Shown one piece after another: positions 9,305-17,533 of a stretch of DNA of 64,000 nucleotides (positions are counted from its first letter, which is position 1; every line of letters starts with the position of its first letter). The notes beneath the pieces were generated by a model. It was given only the letters and a program-made list of their open reading frames with translations, searched no databases and had not been told where the DNA came from. Origin of the DNA: Oscillospiraceae bacterium (GTDB lineage: Bacteria; Bacillota; Clostridia; Oscillospirales; Acutalibacteraceae); NCBI GenBank assembly GCA_031271865.1, contig JAISUW010000066.1, forward strand, positions 1 through 64,000, read 5' to 3'. The position numbers and the translations under genes are program-made.

Positions 9305-9359
9305 ACCTTTTCTTCCTTTATATGATTGAGGCGTATTGTTAGACGGTACGCCCCGATGC

Positions 9360-9974
9360 TTATAGGAAATACTCTATCGTCTTCTCCTCTGTGCGGCGCG
9401 TTTCTTGGTTGAAGAGCAATACAGCCTCCCGCTCCTCCTCTGTGCCGAGGTAATACGGCTCCCCCGGTCTTTCAAACTGCTCCCATGCCACCCAGCGGTT
9501 GGCTTTCATGGGATTCTCCCGCAGTTGGAGAAGCGGGGTTTCTTTGGTGGTGCAGTCAAAGTAAGGGTCGAAGACGGCGACCCCGCCGCTGTCTGACCCT
9601 GTAAGCGTTACATAGTGTTCATTCTCCAGGTAGAGGCGCAGCACCGCAGCCCCGCCTTGCTGCAAAGCGGCGGTAATGCGGGCGTGCGGCGTGACCTCCA
9701 CCTCTTCCCCGCGCAGGTATTCACAGCGCAGGGGGAGCTTCTTTGCCTCTGCATACTGCGAGAGCCAGTTGGAGAGGAAGAGCATCGCCATGCGGCTGGT
9801 GCCGGACTTGCATGGCTCCCCGACGGCGTCATAGCAGTCGAGGGTATACATCATCACAAAGCGCAGCACCTCCGGAGGAATGTCTTCGCGGGGGAAGAGG
9901 TAGGATATGGCATTCAGGAGCGATGTGGGACCGCAGTCGTACTCCGTGCGTTGGTAGAGCAAAGGTATTTTCAT
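9360..9974 (-). CDS. C39-like papain-fold cysteine peptidase
   Basis: This 204-residue protein begins with a compact peptidase C39-like domain. The catalytic Cys is in YDCGPTSLLNAISYLF (Cys14), the His is in NEHYVTLTG (~121), and Asp follows in VFDPYFD. There is no signal peptide and no attached ABC transporter, so it is not a bacteriocin exporter. Its ATG overlaps the stop of the DUF3863-like gene (ATGA), so both are translated together. The partner suggests a role in handling a carbohydrate or peptide conjugate, but the substrate is unknown. Confidence 0.72.
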   Translation of the reverse strand: MKIPLLYQRTEYDCGPTSLLNAISYLFPREDIPPEVLRFVMMYTLDCYDAVGEPCKSGTSRMAMLFLSNWLSQYAEAKKLPLRCEYLRGEEVEVTPHARITAALQQGGAAVLRLYLENEHYVTLTGSDSGGVAVFDPYFDCTTKETPLLQLRENPMKANRWVAWEQFERPGEPYYLGTEEEREAVLLFNQETRRTEEKTIEYFL

Positions 9975-11503
9975 GGCTTCAGATTAATCTCCAATTCAGA
10001 ATCTGTCAGTGTCAAGCGGTCGGGCGGCGGCATATCGGCCGCAGGAGCAGTGCGGCGGAGGAGGATAAGGTCCGAGCCGTTTCTCTCTGCCCGCAAGTGG
10101 ATGCCTGCCGGTCGGAAAGTGACCTGCACCGCGCCGCAAGCCTCGGTTTGGAAAGTGAGGATGGCGGTTTCATTATCATATTCCTCATATATGTATGATA
10201 GGATTTCCATATGCCTGCCGTTTATCAGCGGATACCAACCGGCATGGCAGTCCCTGCCGCTTCGGCGGTTGCCGTCCATGAGCGGAATTGTTTCATAAAA
10301 TAGGTTTTCCGTCGGTTCTGTTTCGGTCAGATAGTTTTCGCGCCGCTCCTCCCGGAAGAGGTGCAAATCCCGCAAGTAGGGGCGGTTGTCTGCAATAAAA
10401 ACATTGGCGCGGTAGTTCCGGCAATTGTACCAAAAGCCCTTACAGTCCTTGCCGGCCAAACCGGCATTGGTTTTAAACTGCGTCAGCGGCTCTCCGCGCC
10501 CGTCACAGCCCGCCGCCCCCGGCAGGAGCGTCCAGTCGCTCTCTGTAAGCATTCCTGCTGCCGGTGTCAGGTTGAAGTTTTCCCGGAACCACCTGCCGCT
10601 CGCCGCAAGGGTTTCCGCCGTCACAATGCCTTTGTCCCGCAGTTCGGCTATCCGCGCCAACTGATACGGCAGGTTCTCCATGTTCTCCCAGCCGAAAGAG
10701 TTCTCCTGCCCGACCTGCGTGTAAGCGTGGCTCAAGCACTTCCCGATGAAGTTCTCCCGAAGGTACCAATCCACCCACTCCGTCCGCGCGCCGCAGCGTT
10801 CGGAGGAAGGCTCCAAAGACAGCACCCCTTGGCTCCGGCGCAACCCTGTGTGCGTATTCAGACCCTCAATATACTGATAGAGCGGACAGGAACCCAGCAT
10901 CCGGAACATGGGCACATGGATTTGGTTTTCTTCACTCTGCGCGGGACAGTATGCATTATACACAGAAGGATAGTAGCCTCCGTTATAGTACCCGCCCCAG
11001 AGGGTGTAGCCGTCCGTGCCGAGCTGGTCCTTGCAGTTGCAGAACGCGTCCATGCCGTACTTCTCCGCGGCATAGCGCAGGGTATGGGCATCAAAAGCCC
11101 ATGCGCCCATACTCCGCGGATAGTACCCGAAGACCTCCCGGAACTTTTCGAAAGCGGCATCCAGGAGCGCCTCCCGCTCGGGCGGGGTATAGCCGGGCGA
11201 GAAAGCGCAGTGGCTCTCCCAGTCCCACGCCCAGCGGCCGCGCCAATGCACACCGGCCGCCTTGCAGAGTTCTGCGCACATCTCAAACCAAAGCGAAAAC
11301 TCCGTCCCTGTCGGTGCCGTGCGCAGGATGTCCAAGATGTCCGTGTCCTGCAAGGCATTGTACATCAGCGGAAAGGTTCCCGGCAAACTGTGCTTTCGCA
11401 GCAGACCGACCTGCATTCGGATGGGCATCAGCAAATCCACATCCCCCCGCGGCTCATAGGCGCGGATGAAGTTGATGATGTTCACGATTCGTTTCCTCGG
11501 CAT
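9971..11503 (-). CDS. DUF3863-like protein (deacetylase/glycosidase-like fold)
   Basis: This is a 510-residue cytosolic protein. The first ~300 residues begin RIVNIINFIRAYEPRGDVDL and hold several Trp, His and Asp-rich segments such as HWRGRWAWDWESHCAF and GAWAFDAHTLRYAAEKYGMD. This pattern resembles the DUF3863 family, which I recall as related to polysaccharide-deacetylase folds. The C-terminal ~170 residues look like a beta-rich accessory domain. The ATG at 11503 is chosen because AGGAGG lies directly upstream, and the longer frame to 11608 has no RBS. It forms an operon with the C39-like gene. The substrate is unknown. Confidence 0.6.
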   Translation of the reverse strand: MPRKRIVNIINFIRAYEPRGDVDLLMPIRMQVGLLRKHSLPGTFPLMYNALQDTDILDILRTAPTGTEFSLWFEMCAELCKAAGVHWRGRWAWDWESHCAFSPGYTPPEREALLDAAFEKFREVFGYYPRSMGAWAFDAHTLRYAAEKYGMDAFCNCKDQLGTDGYTLWGGYYNGGYYPSVYNAYCPAQSEENQIHVPMFRMLGSCPLYQYIEGLNTHTGLRRSQGVLSLEPSSERCGARTEWVDWYLRENFIGKCLSHAYTQVGQENSFGWENMENLPYQLARIAELRDKGIVTAETLAASGRWFRENFNLTPAAGMLTESDWTLLPGAAGCDGRGEPLTQFKTNAGLAGKDCKGFWYNCRNYRANVFIADNRPYLRDLHLFREERRENYLTETEPTENLFYETIPLMDGNRRSGRDCHAGWYPLINGRHMEILSYIYEEYDNETAILTFQTEACGAVQVTFRPAGIHLRAERNGSDLILLRRTAPAADMPPPDRLTLTDSELEINLKP

Positions 11504-11573
11504 ATGCCTATCCTCCTCTGCCGCTCCGCCGGCCGCCAGTCTCCGAACGGTTCGCTGCTCCCGCTGAACTGAC

Positions 11574-11602
11574 AAGGCACAGGGCTTTCGCCGCTGTGCC
11601 TT
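11574..11602 (-). terminator. Hairpin between lipoprotein gene and DUF3863-like gene
   Basis: A 9-bp perfect stem, AAGGCACAG/CTGTGCCTT, encloses an 11-nt loop. On the minus strand it follows the lipoprotein gene by about 50 bases. The T-run is short (TTTT appears only on the plus strand), so termination may be weak. Confidence 0.45.
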
Positions 11603-11654
11603 TTGCATTCCATTACATACTGCCTTTGCTTGTGCAGCGCATACTATATATTAC

Positions 11655-12569
11655 TTACCAAACAAAGTTCTGCGCGGAAACCTCTGTGGACTGATAGGCA
11701 GTCACATCGCCGCTGATGCCGATGACGGACCAGCCCTGCCCGACGGCATCCACTTTAAAGCCGCCGGTCATGGACGTTACTTGCCCTTTGCCGTTGACTT
11801 TGACGGTCGCATAGCCGCTGTTATAGACAACTTTGGTGGTCTCCAGCGGTGCCTTGATGGCACCGTTCTCGCCGACGATGGCGTTGATGATGCCCTTGAG
11901 ATCCTCAATCACGTGCAGGGAAGCATAGGCACCGTTGCCGGGTGTCTTGGAGGGGTTCGTAGCATCGCCGAGCTTCACGGTCATCTCGTAGCCGTCGCCG
12001 GACTTGGTGATGGTGATGGAGGACACATTGGAGGACTTGAGCAAGGAGGCAGCCTTTTCGGAATCGGAAAGGAACTCGCCGGTATTGTCATCGCCCTTAT
12101 TCTTGTGGCCGTTTTCAGGGTCGCCGGGCATAAGGCTCTTGACGATGGGGTTGATGATACCATCCAAGAAGCCGCCCACGATGGTGGTCTTGATGCTGTC
12201 AATCTTGCGGATGAGGGTGTAGTCAAACGCCGGGCGTTCGGTACGGACTTTGTTCACTACCGCATTGAAATACTCCACTTTGCCGGCCTTGTCAAGGGTC
12301 GTGGGGTCGACATCAGCCAGTGCCGTGGTGGTGGCTGCTTCGGTGGTGGTCGGTGCTTCGGTGGTCGTTTCCGCTTCGGTTGCAGTCGGAGCTTCCGTGG
12401 TGGACTCCTCTATAATAGAGGGGTCAACGGCTGCTTCGGTCGTATCATCGCCGAGGGAAGCCACAACATCCGTGGATGTCGGTTCATCGGCCGTTTCGGT
12501 CTTCTCACCGCAGGAGAAGAGGGCAAAGGAGAGCAGGAGCGCCAGGAGCAGGGCAAGGGTTCGTTTCAT
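11655..12569 (-). CDS. Secreted lipoprotein with Thr/Glu-rich stalk
   Basis: This is a 304-residue predicted lipoprotein. A Lys-Arg start and hydrophobic core end in ALFSC, a lipobox with Cys20 as the acylated residue. A Thr/Glu/Ala repeat stalk follows (~25-90, units like TTEAPT), typical of surface-displayed Clostridia proteins. The globular part (~100-304) has no motif I recognise and appears beta-rich at its C-terminus. It probably sits on the outer face of the membrane, with the stalk spanning peptidoglycan. It has its own promoter and is monocistronic. The function is unknown. Confidence 0.75.
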   Translation of the reverse strand: MKRTLALLLALLLSFALFSCGEKTETADEPTSTDVVASLGDDTTEAAVDPSIIEESTTEAPTATEAETTTEAPTTTEAATTTALADVDPTTLDKAGKVEYFNAVVNKVRTERPAFDYTLIRKIDSIKTTIVGGFLDGIINPIVKSLMPGDPENGHKNKGDDNTGEFLSDSEKAASLLKSSNVSSITITKSGDGYEMTVKLGDATNPSKTPGNGAYASLHVIEDLKGIINAIVGENGAIKAPLETTKVVYNSGYATVKVNGKGQVTSMTGGFKVDAVGQGWSVIGISGDVTAYQSTEVSAQNFVW

Positions 12570-12611
12570 TTTGATGTCACCTTCCGCAAGTCATTATTTT
12601 GTAGCATAACA

Positions 12612-12640
12612 ATTGTATCATTTTCGCAACCAATTGTCAA
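12612..12640 (-). promoter_or_regulatory. Sigma-A promoter of the lipoprotein gene
   Basis: On the minus strand TTGACA (12640-12635), a 17-bp spacer and TACAAT (12617-12612) lie about 45 bp before the ATG. Confidence 0.78.
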
Positions 12641-12721
12641 GAGGGTTTTCTATTTTTATGTTTCTTTTTTCGCTTCTATGAAGAACGCAAAGACAAGTTG
12701 CGGGCATTTTCTATAAAAGAC

Positions 12722-12750
12722 TTGACATATAATGAAAAATGGGGTATAAT
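12722..12750 (+). promoter_or_regulatory. Sigma-A promoter of the flippase gene
   Basis: TTGACA (12722-12727), 17 bp and TATAAT (12745-12750) form a consensus promoter. It is divergent from the lipoprotein promoter. Confidence 0.85.
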
Positions 12751-12824
12751 AGCTAAAACCGATTGCTATGGCAATGATTCCCTACGCCCTCCCCTGCCCG
12801 CTGTATGAAAGGAAGTTCTGCCCA

Positions 12825-14645
12825 ATGGAGCAAAGGCGCACAGGCACCCAAACCGAGAAAACAGGTCCCAAGAGCCAGAGTATGCTCAACGGCGCCGCCA
12901 TTCTCGCCCTTTCCATGATACTGGTGAAAATCATCGGGATGGTCTACAAGCTCCCGCTGGTTCTCCTCTATGGCGCAGAGGGAAAAGGCTTCTTCACCAA
13001 CGCTTTCGAACTGTATACGCCCATCTACGCCATTGCAATCACAGGGCTGCCGATTGCCGTTTCCCGTATGGTGAGCGAACGCACCGCCCGCTGCCGCTAC
13101 AATGATGTGCGTACAATATATAAAGTAACACGCAAGCTCTTCCTCTGGGTCGGACTGGCGGGTTTGGCAGCCATGCTGCTCTTGGCATGGCCCTATGCCA
13201 ACTACATCTGTACCGGCGGCTTAAGGAGCCTGCCGGCCATCTTTGCCATCGCCCCCGCTATCTTCTTCTGCTGCGCCATGAGCATACACCGCGGCTACTA
13301 TGAGGGCTTGCGCAACATGATCCCCACTGCCGTAAGCCAAGTCATTGAGGCGCTGTGCAAGATGATCCTCGGTATTGCGCTTGCCATCCTCTGTATGCGC
13401 ATGGGGACGCATGAGTTCGAGACCAAAGGGACTGTCTTCGGCATGGCGGCGACGGCGGACAACTTCGAGTCCCTGATTTATCCGTGGGCGGCAGCCGCTT
13501 CCATCATCGGTATTACGGCCGGGACGGTCTTGGGCTATATCTATCTCGTCTTCTACCACAGAGCAAAGGGCGACGGCATCACAAAAGAGATGCTCATCAA
13601 CGCCCCGCCGTCGGAGGATGCCAAGAAACTCATGCGGGAACTGGGGATGATTGCCATCCCCGTGGTACTCTCCTCGGCCGTGCTGACCATTACGAACTTT
13701 ATTGACAACATCCAAGTCAACTGGCTCATCAAACGCGCCATTGAGAAGTACCCGGAGGTCATCGAACGCATTTACGGCTCCACATTTAACAGTCCCCTGC
13801 GGGCACGCCCCGTTGCCGAAATAGACAAGGCACCGTTCATCCGCGGTCTGTATGCCACCGTCATGGACTTCCGCTCCTTGATACCGACGATTGTCACTTC
13901 CTTAGGTGTATCTGCCTTGCCTGCCATATCCGCCGCTTGGGCGGTCGGGCACAAGGAGAATGTGCAGAAGACCATCAACTCGGTTATGCGGATTGCTTTG
14001 GTCGTGTCCCTCCCCGCCGGTTTCGGCTTGGCTGTATTGTCCAAAGAGATCCTGACGCTGTTCTACGAAGCGGATGTCCCGGGCATTGCGCAGCACACGG
14101 CACCGATTCTGTTCCTGTTCGGTCTTTCGACAGCCCTCATGAGCATCTCCGGTCCTATTACCTCCATTCTGCAGGGCATCGGGCGCACGGATGTACCCGT
14201 CAAGTCCATCGCCGTAGGTGCGGTTGTGAAGATTGTCTCCAACTTCATCCTTGTCGGCAACCCGGAGATCAACATCCAAGGAGCGCCCTACTCCACCATC
14301 CTCTGCTATGTCGCTATTGTAGCCGTCAACCTCATCGTCCTGCTGCGCGTAACAAAAGTGCGGGTGCGCGTGATGAGCGTGCTTATTAAGCCGCTCTTAT
14401 GCGCGGGGCTGTCCGCCGCCGCAGCCTGGGCCGGCAAGGGACTCATTCTGCGCCTGCCCTTCATCGCCGGCATGAGCGCCAAGCTGCAGCTTTTGGCTAT
14501 GATTGCCGCCGCCATGGCCGCCGCCGTGGTTGTGTATGCCGTTACCATGCTCCTGTGCCGCGCATTCACGAAAGATGACCTCGAGATGCTCCCGAAAGGG
14601 GAGAAAATCGCCGAAAAACTAGATAAAATCGGCTTATTGGGCTGA
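12825..14645 (+). CDS. MOP-superfamily lipid flippase (SpoVB/MurJ-like)
   Basis: This 606-residue polytopic protein has about 14 predicted membrane helices and a charged N-terminal tail of ~25 residues. The early segment MLNGAAILALSMILVKIIGM and the later GFGLAVLSKEIL match the polysaccharide-flippase (MATE/MurJ/SpoVB) layout. Such proteins move lipid-linked precursors, often lipid II or cortex precursors, across the membrane. The assignment to SpoVB rather than another Wzx-type flippase is by similarity of layout only. The ATG at 12825 follows GAAAGGAAG, and the frame opens earlier without an RBS. Confidence 0.85.
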   Translation: MEQRRTGTQTEKTGPKSQSMLNGAAILALSMILVKIIGMVYKLPLVLLYGAEGKGFFTNAFELYTPIYAIAITGLPIAVSRMVSERTARCRYNDVRTIYKVTRKLFLWVGLAGLAAMLLLAWPYANYICTGGLRSLPAIFAIAPAIFFCCAMSIHRGYYEGLRNMIPTAVSQVIEALCKMILGIALAILCMRMGTHEFETKGTVFGMAATADNFESLIYPWAAAASIIGITAGTVLGYIYLVFYHRAKGDGITKEMLINAPPSEDAKKLMRELGMIAIPVVLSSAVLTITNFIDNIQVNWLIKRAIEKYPEVIERIYGSTFNSPLRARPVAEIDKAPFIRGLYATVMDFRSLIPTIVTSLGVSALPAISAAWAVGHKENVQKTINSVMRIALVVSLPAGFGLAVLSKEILTLFYEADVPGIAQHTAPILFLFGLSTALMSISGPITSILQGIGRTDVPVKSIAVGAVVKIVSNFILVGNPEINIQGAPYSTILCYVAIVAVNLIVLLRVTKVRVRVMSVLIKPLLCAGLSAAAAWAGKGLILRLPFIAGMSAKLQLLAMIAAAMAAAVVVYAVTMLLCRAFTKDDLEMLPKGEKIAEKLDKIGLLG

Positions 14646-14682
14646 AAAGTGCCGAAAAAATGCACAATTTTTAAGAAAAAGC

Positions 14683-14711
14683 TTGCAAATCAACGCATTT
14701 TAGGGTATAAT
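14683..14711 (+). promoter_or_regulatory. Sigma-A promoter of mazG
   Basis: TTGCAA (14683-14688), 17 bp and TATAAT (14706-14711) lie 38 bp after the flippase stop. Confidence 0.78.
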
Positions 14712-14781
14712 ACTAAAGCTGACTATCACAGCACGCCGCTATCGCACACAAAAGCGGACAAGCCCGCAGAAAGGCTGACCA

Positions 14782-15486
14782 ATGGCAGACTACCCCGCTA
14801 AGGAACTTTATACCATTGAAGATGTCCTCTCCATTATGCGCATTCTCCGCGCACCCGGCGGCTGTCCGTGGGATGCGGCACAGACGCACGAGAGCATCCG
14901 CAAGCACCTGCTGGAGGAAGCCTACGAAACCGCCGATGCCATCGACCAAGGCGACAGCACCCACCTTTGCGAGGAACTCGGGGATTTGCTCATGCAGGTT
15001 GTGTTCCATGCTGAGATTGCCGCGGGGGCGGGCGTGTTCACTTTCGAGGATGTGACCGATACCCTGTGCCGCAAGCTTCTTCTCCGGCACCCGCACGTCT
15101 TCGACGATTTGGATGCCGGTGATGCCGCAGAAGCGCTCACCCGATGGGAAGAAATCAAGCACCGCGAGAGACGCCAAACCCCCGCCGAAGCGATGGCCGA
15201 ACTCCCGAAAGCCTTTCCGGCGCTCCTGCGCGCCGCAAAGGTACAGAAGAAAGCCGTCAAAGCGGGCTACGTCACCCCGGATGCGGGACAAGCTTTCGAT
15301 GCCGCCGACGCCCTATTGCAGAAATTGCGGCACCCTGCGGAAAATGCTTCAGCCCTCATTGGGGAACTGTTATGGCAATGTGCCGCCGCCGCCTACGCCT
15401 TGGACGTTGACCCGGAGGAAGCCTGCGCCGCCGCCGTAGAAGCGCACATCCAAGCCTACATCCGAAACGAAACCAATTCCCCATGA
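14782..15486 (+). CDS. mazG: Nucleoside triphosphate pyrophosphohydrolase MazG
   Basis: This 234-residue all-alpha NTP pyrophosphatase hydrolyses (d)NTPs to NMP and pyrophosphate, a house-cleaning function. The first MazG domain is clear: GGCPWDAAQTHESIRKHLLE with EEAYE, then EELGDLLMQVVFHAEIA, supplying the metal-binding Glu and Asp residues. The second MazG-like half (~150-225) is weaker. The length fits the two-domain bacterial type. AGAAAGG lies upstream of the start. The hup gene follows at 160 bp with a structured spacer. Confidence 0.92.
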   Translation: MADYPAKELYTIEDVLSIMRILRAPGGCPWDAAQTHESIRKHLLEEAYETADAIDQGDSTHLCEELGDLLMQVVFHAEIAAGAGVFTFEDVTDTLCRKLLLRHPHVFDDLDAGDAAEALTRWEEIKHRERRQTPAEAMAELPKAFPALLRAAKVQKKAVKAGYVTPDAGQAFDAADALLQKLRHPAENASALIGELLWQCAAAAYALDVDPEEACAAAVEAHIQAYIRNETNSP

Positions 15487-15489
15487 CAT

Positions 15490-15581
15490 ACCGACCGCAA
15501 AAGAAACCATCTGCCTCTTTACACCAAAGCGTAAGCCTCCCCTTCAGCGGGTAGTCCGCCTGGAAGATTTTTCCGGTCGGT
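15490..15581 (+). other. Long inverted repeat, possible structured leader of hup
   Basis: The 8-bp arms ACCGACCG (15490-15497) and CGGTCGGT (15574-15581) are exactly complementary and enclose 76 nt. Inside is a smaller hairpin, AGCGG/CCGCCT, at about 15546-15561. The arms sit between mazG and hup, in the likely hup leader. No known riboswitch or autoregulatory class was recognised. Confidence 0.35.
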
Positions 15582-15645
15582 GAATATAACAGACAGAACC
15601 TACCCATAATTACACCAATAAACAGATTTGGAAGGAGTACCCAGC

Positions 15646-15960
15646 ATGAACAAGACCGAATTCGTCGACGCACTGCAAGCACAGGTGGAGGGCTCCACCA
15701 AGAAGGAAGCCGAGAAGTGGTCCACCGCCGTCATCAAAACCATCAGCGATGCAGTTGCCAATGGCGAGAAAGTCCAGTTCGTGGGCTTCGGTTCCTTTGA
15801 GACCCGCCCCCGTGCGGAGAAGAAGGTCCGCAACCCGCGTACCGGCGAGGAGCTGATTGCCCCCGCCACTACCATCCCCGTCTTCAAGGCCGGCAAGGCC
15901 CTCAAGGAAGCTGTTGCTCCCAAGAAAGCAGCCAAGAAACCGGCTAAGTCGAAGAAGTAA
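15646..15960 (+). CDS. hup: HU-family nucleoid protein with Lys-rich tail
   Basis: This 104-residue histone-like DNA-bending protein has the canonical body from MNKTEFVDAL through VQFVGFGSFETRPRAEKKVR, which includes the beta-arm with NPRTGEEL and the conserved Pro-bearing tip. A C-terminal extension of ~14 residues is rich in Lys, Ala and Pro (KKAAKKPAKSKK), like an H1-type tail that could add nonspecific DNA contacts. The ATG at 15646 follows GGAAGGAG. A strong terminator lies 43 bp after the stop. Confidence 0.95.
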   Translation: MNKTEFVDALQAQVEGSTKKEAEKWSTAVIKTISDAVANGEKVQFVGFGSFETRPRAEKKVRNPRTGEELIAPATTIPVFKAGKALKEAVAPKKAAKKPAKSKK

Positions 15961-16003
15961 GGCTCCCACACAGCCGAAAGCTTCCGGAGACAGCCAAACG
16001 AAA

Positions 16004-16030
16004 CCCCCTCTCGTTGGAGAGGGGGTTTTT
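16004..16030 (+). terminator. Rho-independent terminator of hup
   Basis: The 9-bp stem CCCCCTCTC/GAGAGGGGG has a GTTG tetraloop and is followed by TTTTT (16026-16030). Confidence 0.93.
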
Positions 16031-16083
16031 GCTTGCGGCGGCGGTTGGAGCGATGCGGGAGGCGCGGTATCTGAGAATTGGTC

Positions 16084-16112
16084 TTGCAAGTATGCCTGAA
16101 AAGTGGTACAAT
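16084..16112 (+). promoter_or_regulatory. Sigma-A promoter of folC
   Basis: TTGCAA (16084-16089), 17 bp and TACAAT (16107-16112) lie downstream of the hup terminator. Confidence 0.72.
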
Positions 16113-16216
16113 AGGGTTGGGAAGATGTGCGTGCGTGTTCCCTTATCCCATGGGTACGCCCGATAGAAGCACACGCATTGCAGTTTGCCGCTCCCCAAAA
16201 AACAAGAAGCGAGGCC

Positions 16217-17452
16217 ATGTCTATCCTACCGAAAAACGACCGTTCTGTGGACATCGACACCTACCTCCAATCCGTGCGGAAGCTCGGCATTCTGCCGGGC
16301 TTGGAGCGCATTCGGGCACTATGTGCTTCCCTCGGGAATCCGCAGGATGCGGTGAAGACCATCCATGTCGCCGGCACCAACGGCAAAGGGTCTGTCTGCA
16401 CCATGATTGCCAACGCCTTGACAAACAGCGGTCATATTGTCGGCTTATATACATCACCGCCGGTCTATCGCTTTACTGCGCAGTTTCAGGTGAATGGTGC
16501 GGAGATTTCCTCCCAAAACCTGCAGAGCCTCACCAACCGCATCCGTTGTACGGCCGAATCCCTCGGCATTCAAGTGACGGAGTTTGAGTTCTGTACTGCC
16601 TTGGCTTTTCTGCACTTCGCCGCCTCCGGCTGTGACTATGCCGTCATAGAGACCGGTATGGGCGGTGCGGGGGATGCTACAAATATCATAGCCAAACCTG
16701 CCCTCACCATCCTAACCGAAATCAGCCTTGACCATATGGGGTGGCTGGGGTCGGACATCGCGGCAATTACCCGCGAGAAGTGCGGCATCCTGAAGCAAGG
16801 CGTTCCTTGTATCACCTCCTATGCCCAACACCCCGAAGCCTTGGAAGTCATCCAATCCGTCTGCGCGAACCTGGGTTGTGAACTGCTGCGCTCCGAACCG
16901 GGTTTGTGGGAATGTGCTCTGGCGGGGGCGCATATGCAGCGTAATGCGGCTATAGTCGTGTGCGCCTGCCGCCGGCTCGGTCTGCCGGAGGAAAGCATCG
17001 CCGCCGCCCTGCGGGAAACGACGCTCCCGGGGCGCTTGGAAACCCTGCGCGATGCCGACCCTACCATTCTATACGACGCAGGCCACAATGCCGCCGCCGG
17101 TGCGGCTGTAGCCGCCTATTTGCAGGAGCGCTTCCCGGGCAGAGCAATCCTCGCCCTCTGCGGTATGTGCAGGGATAAGGACATCGCTGCGTACCTGTCT
17201 GCACTCCTGCCGCGAGTGACGGCCTTTGCCACCGTAGAACCGGTGACATCCCGCGCCTGTCCGGCTGCGGAACTTGCCGCATTCTCCGAGATTCCGGACA
17301 CAAGGGCTTTCCCGGTTTTTGCGGATGCCGCTGCGTACGCCAAGTCGTGGTGCGCCTTGCACACAGATGGTATGATTCTCCTTTGCGGATCTTTCTACTT
17401 GGCTCCTTTTGCCGCCGTTCTGCGCTCTTGCTTTCCCGCTCCTGCCGCCTGA
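16217..17452 (+). CDS. folC: Folylpolyglutamate synthase / dihydrofolate synthase
   Basis: This 411-residue Mur-ligase-fold enzyme adds glutamate to (dihydro)folates, using ATP. The P-loop HVAGTNGKGSVCTMIANAL is near residue 50, followed by GLYTSPPVYRF. The ETGMGGAGDATN segment and ILTEISLDHMGWLG supply metal and substrate contacts. The C-terminal domain begins near LPGRLE, then LYDAGHNAAA. The ATG at 16217 is preferred, with GAAGCGAGG upstream. It is a single gene, followed at 81 bp by an unrelated M23 gene. Confidence 0.93.
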   Translation: MSILPKNDRSVDIDTYLQSVRKLGILPGLERIRALCASLGNPQDAVKTIHVAGTNGKGSVCTMIANALTNSGHIVGLYTSPPVYRFTAQFQVNGAEISSQNLQSLTNRIRCTAESLGIQVTEFEFCTALAFLHFAASGCDYAVIETGMGGAGDATNIIAKPALTILTEISLDHMGWLGSDIAAITREKCGILKQGVPCITSYAQHPEALEVIQSVCANLGCELLRSEPGLWECALAGAHMQRNAAIVVCACRRLGLPEESIAAALRETTLPGRLETLRDADPTILYDAGHNAAAGAAVAAYLQERFPGRAILALCGMCRDKDIAAYLSALLPRVTAFATVEPVTSRACPAAELAAFSEIPDTRAFPVFADAAAYAKSWCALHTDGMILLCGSFYLAPFAAVLRSCFPAPAA

Positions 17453-17533
17453 AAGGTACCCCACGGTTTCTTTCTGCATATACTGGCAAGGGACAGTACA
17501 TATCGGCAGTCTGTATGGGAGTGAGCAATACCT

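Noticed and set aside
10361..11572. 403-residue antisense ORF
   Set aside because: It lies wholly opposite the DUF3863-like gene, is rich in Arg, Pro, Ala and His, and has no ribosome binding site. It is a shadow of a GC-rich gene.
12300..12420. Microsatellite in the lipoprotein gene
   Set aside because: The ACCACC/GAAGC-type periodicity is explained by the coding of a Thr/Glu stalk.
11781..12716. 311-residue antisense ORF opposite the lipoprotein gene
   Set aside because: The Gly/Arg-rich composition mirrors the Thr/Ala stalk of the lipoprotein, with no start signal.
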